Shown piece after piece: positions 8,419 to 15,641 of a stretch of 37,917 nucleotides of DNA (position 1 is its first letter; every line of letters begins with the position of its first letter). Origin of the DNA: Thermoguttaceae bacterium (lineage in GTDB: Bacteria; Planctomycetota; Planctomycetia; Pirellulales; Thermoguttaceae); contig JAFSMO010000108.1 of assembly GCA_017447865.1 (NCBI GenBank), forward strand, positions 1 to 37,917. The letters are read 5' to 3'. The notes below the pieces were generated by a model. The model searched no databases, was not told the origin of the DNA, and saw only the letters and a list, made by a program, of their open reading frames with translations. The position numbers and the translations under genes are program-made.

Positions 8419-9381
8419 ATGGCCGCCAAATCCTCCTGCAGCTGCGGCTGCTACTGCGCTTCCAGTGACCCGAAAACCTACGCCCAGGAAGTCTGCGACG
8501 CTCTGATGAAGACTGACTTCGAAATGATGAAGAAAATCGCGGAGGTCCTGCTCGCCACGAAGGAAAACGGGAACATGATCTTCACGGCCGGGAACGGCGG
8601 CAGCGCGTCCACCGCCAGTCACATCATCAACGACCTGACGAAAGGGTGCCGCCTGAACCACCGCGAGGGTTTCCGCACCACGTGCCTGAACGACTCGACC
8701 GTCCTGGTGACGTGCCTGGCCAACGATTACAGCTACGACGACGTGTACTCCATCCTGCTCAAGACGCTCGGCCATCCCGGCGACATGCTGATCGTGTACA
8801 GCGGAAGCGGAAACTCGCCAAACGTCGTGAAAGCGTGTATCCAGGCCCGCAAAATGGGGATCACGGTCGTGGGTTTCGGCGGCCGCGACGGCGGGCAGAT
8901 GAAGAACTGGTGCGACTACTGCCTACTGGCGCCGACCTGGTCGATGGAGCAGCTCGAGGACCTGCACGTGGTTTACTTCCACTCGCTGGTCTGCACGCTG
9001 AAGGAAATGCTGAAGACCACGTGGGACATCGAGATCTTCGAGTACCCGACCCCGGCCCAGTCGCAGGCGATGTACTTTTTCGACGAGAAGGCGGTCCGCA
9101 AAGTCCCGGGCTTTGACGATTTCATCGAGCTGGTCACCGAGACGGAGATCAACGACTGCGAGGAGTCCGACGACGATTTCATCATGTTCTGCCTCAACGA
9201 CGAGGAAGTGGCCGAGGCGAAAAAGGCGGGCGCCTACGCGGTCGGAGTGGCCGTGGACCGCAAAGAGCTGAACCTCGTGAACGAAAGAATGCGCATGAAA
9301 ATGCTGGACGCCGGCGCCGACGCCATCATCCCGAACTTCACGAACGCCAAGCGGTTGGTCAATTTCCTGATGAAACGCTGA
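8419..9381 (+). CDS. SIS-domain phosphosugar isomerase (GmhA-like) fused to a degenerate HAD half
   Basis: 320 residues. Residues 30-200 form a sugar-isomerase (SIS) domain close to sedoheptulose-7-phosphate isomerase GmhA: TAGNGGSASTASHIINDLTKG, then VYSGSGNSPNVVKA. The last ~100 residues read like the C-terminal half of a HAD-family phosphatase: DDEEVAEAKKAGAYAVGVAV and RMKMLDAGADAIIPNF. However, no N-terminal DxD nucleophile motif is present, so this half is probably inactive. The N-terminus carries alternating cysteines C7, C9, C11 and C13, which is unusual for the family. The ATG at 8419 is chosen over a TTG at 8392, although the Shine-Dalgarno sequence is poor. A role in heptose or related sugar-phosphate metabolism is inferred from the SIS half; a regulatory SIS protein is possible. 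Confidence 0.82.
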   Translation: MAAKSSCSCGCYCASSDPKTYAQEVCDALMKTDFEMMKKIAEVLLATKENGNMIFTAGNGGSASTASHIINDLTKGCRLNHREGFRTTCLNDSTVLVTCLANDYSYDDVYSILLKTLGHPGDMLIVYSGSGNSPNVVKACIQARKMGITVVGFGGRDGGQMKNWCDYCLLAPTWSMEQLEDLHVVYFHSLVCTLKEMLKTTWDIEIFEYPTPAQSQAMYFFDEKAVRKVPGFDDFIELVTETEINDCEESDDDFIMFCLNDEEVAEAKKAGAYAVGVAVDRKELNLVNERMRMKMLDAGADAIIPNFTNAKRLVNFLMKR

Positions 9382-9432
9382 AATCAACCGCAACAGTCAA
9401 ACTGGTCAAACCCGAAGTTTACGCCCAGCTCA

Positions 9433-10052
9433 CTGCTAACTCCAGCGATTATAGGCCCCGCGGATTGGGCGGATCAGGCGGATTAAGGCGGATTTGATTT
9501 TAAAAAATGGCTCAAAGGAAGGTCAGGAGAAATAGCAGGAGAAAAAGTTGAGTGCATTATACTATGAAATCACGGAAACGATCCTGAACCGATTTTACAA
9601 AGTTTTCAATGCTTTGGGTTACGGTTTTTTGGAAAAGGTTTACGAGAATGCGCTGGCTTTTGAGCTTGCGGAAGTGGGGTTCAAAGTCGAAACTCAAAAG
9701 GAGATCAAAGTTTACTACGCGGGTCGTGTAATGGGGTCTTATTATGCGGATATTGTGGTGAACGACTGCATTATTTTGGAACTGAAAGCGGCTGAAGATT
9801 TTTGTGACGCCCACATTCAGCAGATCAAGAACTATTTAAAAGCCAGCAAAATCGAAGTAGGGCTTCTTTTGAACTTCGGCAAAAAGCCCGAGTTCAAACG
9901 ATGCTACTACTCAAATCAGAAGAAAACTTTTTCCATTGAGCAAAACAAATAGGCCCTCCAATCCCATCCTTCCACCCCCATTGGAAGAACCCAAATTTAA
10001 AATTTTTTAATCCAATCCGCCTTAATCCGCCCGATCCGCCTGATCCGCGGGG
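9433..10052 (+). mobile_element. GxxExxY cassette bounded by inverted GGCGGAT-rich arms
   Basis: Two inverted arms of about 48 bp surround the GxxExxY gene. The left arm starts TATAGGCCCCGCGGATTGGG (9450), and the right arm, read on the minus strand from 10048, starts TATAGGCCCCGCGGATCAGG. Each arm carries four GCGGAT units at 9-10-base spacing, with about five mismatches between arms. Outside the arms the ends differ: the left has CTGCTAACTCCAGCGAT and the right, reversed, has CCGC. The same pair of ends occurs, inverted, at 36331-36516. That shared, asymmetric structure makes a defined element likely. No transposase is present, so mobility is inference only. Confidence 0.7.
9548..9952 (+). 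CDS. GxxExxY protein (PD-(D/E)XK-like fold)
   Basis: 134 residues. The family motif is visible as G26-F-L-E29-K-V-Y32 within GYGFLEKVYENAL. It is followed by a nuclease-like core: D68 in YYADIVV, then E78-L-K80 in CIILELKA, and the C-terminal GLLLNFGKKPEFKR. The Asp...Glu-x-Lys set matches PD-(D/E)XK phosphodiesterase folds; no activity has been established for the family to my knowledge. TTG at 9548 is taken as start because AGGAG (9537-9541) lies six bases upstream and the family motif begins soon after. Base composition is lower in GC than the neighbours. The gene fills the inverted-repeat cassette 9433-10052 alone, suggesting it travels with the arms. Confidence 0.88.
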   Translation: MSALYYEITETILNRFYKVFNALGYGFLEKVYENALAFELAEVGFKVETQKEIKVYYAGRVMGSYYADIVVNDCIILELKAAEDFCDAHIQQIKNYLKASKIEVGLLLNFGKKPEFKRCYYSNQKKTFSIEQNK

Positions 10053-10124
10053 CCTATAGCGGCTTCGGATTTTCCCTTTGAAATTAATTTTCGCGTGTAT
10101 TAAACGTTTTTTAAGATTGCATTT

Positions 10125-11195
10125 ATGAACGAACAAGAAAAATCCCGTGGTTACTGGTCCGAGACGTGGAGACGTTTTCGAAGGAAGAAACTCGCGATGG
10201 GCGCGCTGGTGTATGTCGTGCTCCTCGCGCTCGTGGCCATTTGCTCGCCGATGATCGCCGGCGTGAAACCCATCGTCTGCCAGTACAAAGGCCACCTTTA
10301 TTTCCCGTGCCTGGGGTACTTCAACCCACGGCTGGAAAATCCGGTCTTTTTCCATGACGACATTGTGCGCGCGTACCCCCGCCGTCTGAAAGAGGAAGAT
10401 CCCCAAAGCTGGGCCATTTTCCCGCTCGTGTATAACGACACGCAGTACCGTGTCCGTGAAGGTGACAAACCGGGGCGGCCCGAAAATCCGTACGGTACGC
10501 ACGGCCATCCCTCGCGGCAGAACCCCTGCGGGACGAACGTGTACGGCTACGACGTTTTCTCCATGCTCGTTCACGGCACCCGGACCGCGCTGCTCGTCGG
10601 CTTCGTTTCGACCGGGCTGGCGGCACTGATCGGGATCACCCTCGGCGCCCTGGCCGGCTATTTCGGGGGCTGGATCGACATCATCATCAGCCGGTTCATC
10701 GAGGTGGTCCTCTGCGTCCCCACGCTGATTTTGATCCTCGCCGCCGTCGCCATCATTCAGAAGCCGAACATCTGGTACGTCATGGCGATCATCGGAATGA
10801 CCAGCTGGCCGGGGATCGCGCGTCTGACCCGAGGCGAGTTCATCAAGCTCAAGCAGAGCGAGTACGTTTCCGCCGCCCGGTCGCTGGGGGCGAGTCAGTT
10901 CCGGATCATTTTCCGCCACATTCTGCCGAACGCACTGGCGCCGGTCCTCGTCCCGATCACGTTCAGCATCGCGGCCGCGATTTTGATCGAAAGCTCGCTG
11001 AGCTTCCTCGGGATCTCGACCTCCAGTTCGTCCATCAGCTGGGGCACGATCCTGAACGACGGGCACCGCAACCTCGCGATGTGGTGGCTGACGTTCTTCC
11101 CCGGCACGCTGATCTTCATGACGGTTTTGGCGTATAATCTCATCGGCGAGGCGCTGCAGGAAGTGACCGACCCGAGACAGAGAGGCGCGAGGTAG
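10125..11195 (+). CDS. yejE: ABC transporter permease, YejE type
   Basis: 356-residue inner-membrane permease. The start MNEQEKSRGYWSETWRRFRR is the cytoplasmic N-terminus, and the first helix is at about residues 27-44. A long periplasmic insert follows (about 45-150) with KPIVCQYKGHLYFPCLGYF, the kind of insert that separates YejE from shorter DppC/OppC proteins. Then come NVYGYDVFSMLVHGTRTALL, several membrane helices and the ABC-contact loop SAARSLGASQFRIIFRHILP. It should pair with a YejB-type protein such as the one at 3943-4917 to import peptide-like compounds, but the genes are 5 kb apart on opposite strands. No clear Shine-Dalgarno sequence precedes ATG 10125. Identification as the YejE class is good; substrate is inferred. 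Confidence 0.9.
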   Translation: MNEQEKSRGYWSETWRRFRRKKLAMGALVYVVLLALVAICSPMIAGVKPIVCQYKGHLYFPCLGYFNPRLENPVFFHDDIVRAYPRRLKEEDPQSWAIFPLVYNDTQYRVREGDKPGRPENPYGTHGHPSRQNPCGTNVYGYDVFSMLVHGTRTALLVGFVSTGLAALIGITLGALAGYFGGWIDIIISRFIEVVLCVPTLILILAAVAIIQKPNIWYVMAIIGMTSWPGIARLTRGEFIKLKQSEYVSAARSLGASQFRIIFRHILPNALAPVLVPITFSIAAAILIESSLSFLGISTSSSSISWGTILNDGHRNLAMWWLTFFPGTLIFMTVLAYNLIGEALQEVTDPRQRGAR

Positions 11196-11203
11196 AAGAA
11201 ATT

Positions 11204-11393
11204 TGGAGTGCGGCAATACAGAAGCCGAAGGCTTCCTTTGCCGCTTTCACTTAGCGACCGAAAAACGTGGCGGTGAAAACGGTTTCCACGTGGGAAACGT
11301 CCAGCGCGCTTCAGCGGCAAACGCCTCTTCGAGGCGGATTGCCGCAAGGGAAAGCGGTGAATGTCGCTTGCGCGACTGTATCACCGCACTCCA
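11204..11393 (-). repeat. Palindrome-ended repeat element, copy 3 (inverted, 190 bp)
   Basis: TGGAGTGCGG (11204-11213) to CCGCACTCCA (11384-11393). Read on the minus strand it follows copy 1 closely at both ends, diverging only in the middle around the CGTTTTTCG region. It starts 8 bases after the yejE stop. With copies 1 and 2 it brackets a 3-kb segment in inverted orientation. Confidence 0.87.
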
Positions 11394-11424
11394 TAAGTAA
11401 AGCACGACGGGCTTTCTCAAAAAA

Positions 11425-11479
11425 AAAGACGAACGCGGAGGACTTTGAAAAAGTTTCCTCCTGGTTCGTCTTTAATTTT
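11425..11479. terminator. Bidirectional terminator between yejE/repeat and ferredoxin
   Basis: AAAGACGAAC (11425-11434) pairs with GTTCGTCTTT (11464-11473), and inside it GGAGGA pairs with TCCTCC. A runs flank the left side and AATTTTTT the right, so it can stop transcription from both directions in this convergent gap. Confidence 0.85.
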
Positions 11480-11559
11480 TTCGTCTTTAAAAATGGGGTT
11501 GGATTTCTAAAGTACCGAGTGTTTTTTAACGGACCGGCCAAGCGGCCCCCCAAAACGGC

Positions 11560-11730
11560 TTACAGCGAAAGCGCGCTAACCGGGCAAACGTCGGTGCAGG
11601 CGCCGCACTCAGCGCAGGTGGCTTCGTCAACGGTGCATTTGTCATCAACGATGGTCAGAGCGCTGCACGGGCAAGTATCAACGCAAGCGCCGCAGCCGAT
11701 GCATTCATCTTTATTAACATTCACTGCCAT
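11560..11730 (-). CDS. Ferredoxin, 2[4Fe-4S]
   Basis: 56 residues, MAVNVNKDECIGCGACVDTC and onward, with two complete CxxCxxCxxxCP cluster motifs: CIGCGACVDTCP and CAECGACTDVCP. A small cytoplasmic electron carrier typical of anaerobes or facultative anaerobes. AAGGAG (11739-11744 on the minus strand) is ideally placed eight bases before the ATG, and a strong promoter lies upstream at 11796-11824. The leader between them contains a stem-loop (11765-11784, TCGCTGA with TCAGCGA). It stands as its own transcription unit, so the partner oxidoreductase cannot be inferred. Confidence 0.95.
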   Translation of the reverse strand: MAVNVNKDECIGCGACVDTCPCSALTIVDDKCTVDEATCAECGACTDVCPVSALSL

Positions 11731-11795
11731 GAAAGTCTCTCCTTAAAAAGAAAAATCGAAAAACTCGCTGAAACCACTCAGCGATTCTCACACTA

Positions 11796-11824
11796 ATTAT
11801 AGTCTGTTTTCGGCGAAATTTCAA
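11796..11824 (-). promoter_or_regulatory. Strong promoter for the ferredoxin gene
   Basis: On the minus strand TTGAAA (11824-11819), 17 bases, TATAAT (11801-11796). The -10 is perfect. The transcript would begin near 11790 and fold the hairpin at 11765-11784 near its 5' end. Confidence 0.8.
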
Positions 11825-11887
11825 CCCCCCACCGGGGAATTTTCCCGGTTTTTGCAAAAATTCCTGAATTTTCCGGGGTTTTCCGCC

Positions 11888-14800
11888 TCATTCGAGAGGG
11901 ATCAGCCTCACATCATCCACGTACACGGTCCCGTAACCCGTCAGAGCGATCGTCACGAAAACCGGGTTTGAGTCGGTCACGACCCGCTGGAACACGATTT
12001 TCTGCCAGCCGTTCGTCTTCATCCGCCGCTCGGCCAGCACCTCGCCCGAGTTGGAGTCGGTGATCTTCAGCCCCTCCACGGTATTCTGGAGCCGGACGGG
12101 AATATTCACCCAAAGCTCCAGCTGGTAAACCGTCCCCACGGGGCCGATCTCCACCGCCGGGCTCCGAATGACCACCGGGGGCGAGTCGAACATGACCGGG
12201 GCCGTGTTTTTGTCCTTCATCGTCACTTCGAGTTTCAACCCGCAGGGGCCCGAATGAGCCGCTTCCTCCGCGATGTCGGCTCGGGGCGTGATCCCGTCGT
12301 AGGCGTTCCAGGACTGGAGCTGACGCCAGCCCGTCGCGGGGACCTGGCGCAAATCGTCAAACTCGCCGCCCGGCATCACATTCCGCCCCCGGTTCAGCCC
12401 CGAGGTCAGGTTCAGCCACGGGTCCAAAAGCGGGAGCGTCCGGTACGTAACGGCCGCGGGGAGAAAATTCGGCGTGGGGAATTGGGCCGTTTTCTCACCC
12501 CAGAACTGCTGCTCCAGGTAGGCGATCGGACGAGTGGAACGCTGTGCCAGCGTGAAAGCGTCGGCGTATTCGTGCGCGTAAAACGCTTTTTCCGCCCCGT
12601 CAAGGAAGAGTTTCGCCCGACGGTAGTACATTTCGTCCCGATCGCCGAGTTTTTTCGCCCCGTGCTGCTGGAGCCAGTTTTCCAGACGCATCGTCGCCAG
12701 TTCCTTCATCAGTTCCGCCAGCCGCGGCGCGAATCGGGCGATCCGCTGCGAAATGCTATTAATGATGATCGGGTTCTGCGTCATGACGATCGTCGAAACG
12801 AGCGGCAATTCCTCGAGCGTCACCGCCACGCCCCCCGCTTCCCGACGGTTCACCAGCGGTGAAAGGCCGTTCAGCGAGTACTGCCAGCACTGGTACGTCT
12901 CCGGAAGGCCACGCACCAGGAACGAGATCTGACGGTCGGCTCCCGCGCCGCTGACGTACTGGGCGGTCGGCTCCAGAACCATCGGGAAAAGGATCCGCAC
13001 GTGATTCGTCGCCAGCAGCGACCCCGCCACGTCTTTGTGGTTCGACGGGAGCGTCGTGTATTTCTCCCCCTGCGAGATCCACTGCTCCAGGATCAAAATT
13101 TCCCGGTTCACGAGTTCCAGCGATCGGGCACGAAAAACCGTTTCCCGGTCTTTTGCGTCCAGCCGGGAGGAACTCTCGAAGAGGATCCCCCGCGTTCCCG
13201 CCATCACCACATTATACGTCAAAAGGCGAAGCTGCTCCATCGGGAGCGCCTTGGGGAACGGCTCCAACCCCAGCCCCGAGGAACTGCCAAGCCGCGCCTC
13301 CATCTGACGCCACTGCGCCTGAAGGAGCGGGTCGTATTCCGTCGGAACCTTCACGAAAATGGACTGACCGGCCGGGACCAGGTTCAGGATCTCCCGGAAC
13401 CAAAGCCCGTACGAAACGAAACCGAGCGTCGAGTTCAGCGGGTTCCGGTCGATCATCAAAATGTCGTACACAGAGCTGTACGTCGGGAGGTCTTTGTTCG
13501 GGATCACGATATTCGGCCGGTGCGGAAGCTGCGATCTGGGGACTTGATTCAAAAGGTCGGTCTGTTTCCTCGCCAGATCGGTCGGATTCCCGGGTTTGCC
13601 GTCCGGGCCGGGCTTTACGTCGTTGATCGTCGGCACTTTCCCCAAGTCCCACGCCAGCACGCGGTTCACGAGGCATCCGTTCAGTTTCTGGGTCTGAACA
13701 GCCTGCGACGGATTCCCGTCCGGATTGCTCAAATCCACCGGCGGCGGGCAAATGAACCAGAGATTCAGCAGCGCCGCCTCCACTTCCATCTGACGGGTCG
13801 GGGGAGCCTCCAGCCAAATCGTGTTGAAGCCCAGCGAGGCCAAATACTCGAGCGATTCCCCGTGATGCCGAATCGCCCGCACCAGGATCGGCGTCCCGTT
13901 CACCGTCACGACCGACCGGTTCAGCCGAATATCGTACTCTTTCGGCTGGAACGACTGCATCTCGGAGCGATCCAGCCCCGAGGAGGGCACGACTTCCGGA
14001 TTGGCCGGCGGAGGAACCGAAGTCTGAGAGTCAGCGGGATGAAGTTTCGCAGGATCCCCTGCCCCTTGCGCCGAATCGTTCGTCCCTGCGCCGGATGAAT
14101 TTTCCTGAAAAAGATCGTACGTCACCGCGGGTTTCAGCCCGGAGGAGGCCCCGCCGGACGCGGAATCGTCCGAAGTTACAGGCGGAAAATCCCGAAATTT
14201 CCCCGCAGAAGACAAATCGGCGGGCGTGGTCGAAGATTCCGAAACCGGCGAAAAAGCGGGGCACTGTGAATTTTGCGCCAAAAACTCCGGCGAAACCTGG
14301 ATCACGCCGGAAATCTCCAGTGAGTCCACCTCAAGGTCCAGCTCGCCCGGGCCGGTGTAAACGTTCAAAACCACCCGGTCGATGTAAGCGTTCCTCGCGT
14401 TGGAAAGCTCGGGGTGACGCAGGATCTCCTGCTGGACCTGGCGTGAAATGTCGTCGATGCGGAGTTTCTGCCAGCGGTTCACCGACGAGTACGTTCCACC
14501 AGAGACGTAAAACGTGACGGCGCCCCCCGTCTTCGGATCGCGCACCATCGGAAAAACGACCCGGGCCAGAAGCTGAATTCCGCTCCGGTTTGCCCTCACG
14601 GCAAGCTGAACGAGCAGACTCTGGCGGACCTCGGCGGGTGGAAGCGGGTACACGAGATAAACGGCCGAGCCCTCGGTTTCCGTCTGAATCCGCAGATGCT
14701 CAAAGCCGCGGCCGGACATCGCGTCGCCTTCTTCACGCAGACGGAGCATCAATTTGTGAGTGCAGTCCCCGCCCGCGTCGATCCATTTCGGGAGTTTCCC

Positions 14801-14992
14801 TTCAAAATCATCGATCCAATGGCGCTCAATCTGCTCGAACGCCTGATTTTGCGCCCAAACCCCGGAAACCACCCAAAGGACGCAAATTCCCACGCACAGG
14901 AACCGGGCCAAAAACTCCGCCCGGATCGTGCTCCATCGGAATCGCAAAAAAAGGAATCGGAAATTCAGGTTCATATTCAGTTTCGGGCCCAT
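11888..14992 (-). CDS. Large exported protein of unknown function with TIM-barrel-like and CBM-like regions
   Basis: 1034 residues; I do not recognise a named family. A signal-anchor-like segment lies near residues 28-48 (LARFLCVGICVLWVVSGVWA). Residues 50-230 look like a beta-sandwich (FEQIERHWIDDFEGKLP, later DRVVLNVYTGPGELDLEVDS). A Ser/Pro-rich linker covers about 240-345. From about 350 a barrel-like region follows (YLASLGFNTIWLEAPP, later NVVMAGTRGILFESSSRLD), reminiscent of glycoside hydrolase barrels but without an obvious catalytic pair. The last ~150 residues resemble a CBM4/9-type sandwich ending TVYVDDVRLIPLE. The ATG at 14992 has AGGCGG seven bases upstream. It could be an inactive or divergent glycosidase or a cell-surface structural protein. 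Confidence 0.8.
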   Translation of the reverse strand: MGPKLNMNLNFRFLFLRFRWSTIRAEFLARFLCVGICVLWVVSGVWAQNQAFEQIERHWIDDFEGKLPKWIDAGGDCTHKLMLRLREEGDAMSGRGFEHLRIQTETEGSAVYLVYPLPPAEVRQSLLVQLAVRANRSGIQLLARVVFPMVRDPKTGGAVTFYVSGGTYSSVNRWQKLRIDDISRQVQQEILRHPELSNARNAYIDRVVLNVYTGPGELDLEVDSLEISGVIQVSPEFLAQNSQCPAFSPVSESSTTPADLSSAGKFRDFPPVTSDDSASGGASSGLKPAVTYDLFQENSSGAGTNDSAQGAGDPAKLHPADSQTSVPPPANPEVVPSSGLDRSEMQSFQPKEYDIRLNRSVVTVNGTPILVRAIRHHGESLEYLASLGFNTIWLEAPPTRQMEVEAALLNLWFICPPPVDLSNPDGNPSQAVQTQKLNGCLVNRVLAWDLGKVPTINDVKPGPDGKPGNPTDLARKQTDLLNQVPRSQLPHRPNIVIPNKDLPTYSSVYDILMIDRNPLNSTLGFVSYGLWFREILNLVPAGQSIFVKVPTEYDPLLQAQWRQMEARLGSSSGLGLEPFPKALPMEQLRLLTYNVVMAGTRGILFESSSRLDAKDRETVFRARSLELVNREILILEQWISQGEKYTTLPSNHKDVAGSLLATNHVRILFPMVLEPTAQYVSGAGADRQISFLVRGLPETYQCWQYSLNGLSPLVNRREAGGVAVTLEELPLVSTIVMTQNPIIINSISQRIARFAPRLAELMKELATMRLENWLQQHGAKKLGDRDEMYYRRAKLFLDGAEKAFYAHEYADAFTLAQRSTRPIAYLEQQFWGEKTAQFPTPNFLPAAVTYRTLPLLDPWLNLTSGLNRGRNVMPGGEFDDLRQVPATGWRQLQSWNAYDGITPRADIAEEAAHSGPCGLKLEVTMKDKNTAPVMFDSPPVVIRSPAVEIGPVGTVYQLELWVNIPVRLQNTVEGLKITDSNSGEVLAERRMKTNGWQKIVFQRVVTDSNPVFVTIALTGYGTVYVDDVRLIPLE

Positions 14993-15199
14993 TTGAAGGC
15001 CGCCTGGTATAATTTCCCAATCAGACCGTCATAAAAGTTTTTTTCGGAAAATTTTAATATTTTTGGGAAAAATACGAAAATTCGAGTGGCTTTTCTGGAA
15101 ATATCGGTTATAATGGAAGTAGGACGAATGTGACGTTTTTAACGCTCGACCTATTATAGACAAAATTTTCATTTTATCCTATATCATTCTGCCAAAATT

Positions 15200-15481
15200 A
15201 TGAAAACTTTTGAATCCACCGTCAAAAATACTGAGGAAAAATGGGAAAAACTTCCGCAGGACGTCCGAAATTTGCTCGGAAAGCTGCAGGAACTTCCGCG
15301 TGAGTACCAGGCGATGCTTCAGCCGTTTGCCGAGGATCTGGTTCGGGGGACCCAGAGACGGCGCGAGATTTTTTCATTAATTCAGGAATCCGTCGCCCAG
15401 CTCCGGCTCGACATGAAGTACCTGATTTTTGATTTGGAAGCGACCCGCCGTGAACGGGATGCGTGTCGGAAGCAGGATTAA
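15200..15481 (+). CDS. Small helical protein of unknown function
   Basis: 93 residues, beginning MKTFESTVKNTEEKWEKLP and rich in Glu, Arg, Leu and Gln. It is predicted almost wholly helical, probably with a coiled coil in the second half (QLRLDMKYLIFDLEATRRER). No signal peptide, membrane segment or catalytic motif is visible. A perfect TATAAT stands at 15109-15114, about 85 bases upstream, but I see no good -35 and no clear Shine-Dalgarno sequence. GC-rich coding composition and a clean stop support a real gene. It may be a small DNA- or protein-binding factor; that is a guess. Confidence 0.7.
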   Translation: MKTFESTVKNTEEKWEKLPQDVRNLLGKLQELPREYQAMLQPFAEDLVRGTQRRREIFSLIQESVAQLRLDMKYLIFDLEATRRERDACRKQD

Positions 15482-15511
15482 TTTTTCATTTTTTGAATGT
15501 CGCTTTTTAAA

Positions 15512-15637
15512 AAAGTAGTCAGTAGTTAGTAGTCAGTAGTCAGTGTTCTGCCTGCGGCAGAATACAAGATTCGATTAATTCAATATTTCGGCGCAGCCGA
15601 AACGCTGACTACTGACTACTGACTACTGACTACTTAA
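15512..15637. repeat. Heptad inverted repeat with two internal hairpins
   Basis: The left arm (15515-15545) is built of 7-nt units AGTAGTC/AGTAGTT; the right arm (15605-15635) is its near-perfect reverse complement. The ~59 bases between hold two perfect stem-loops, TTCTGCCTGCGGCAGAA (15546-15562) and TTTCGGCGCAGCCGAAA (15587-15603 region), each with a 3-nt loop. It ends a few bases before the miaB ATG. Same layout as the element at 33355-33481, with different heptads. Confidence 0.85.
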
Positions 15638-15641
15638 AAAA

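Noticed and set aside
9444..10051. AGCG at both ends of the GxxExxY cassette as a target-site duplication
   Set aside because: The relic at 36331-36516 carries the same AGCG at both ends, so it belongs to the element and not to the target.
10078..10103. TTGAAA...TATTAA as yejE promoter
   Set aside because: The spacer is only 14 bases, unlike every other promoter in the window.
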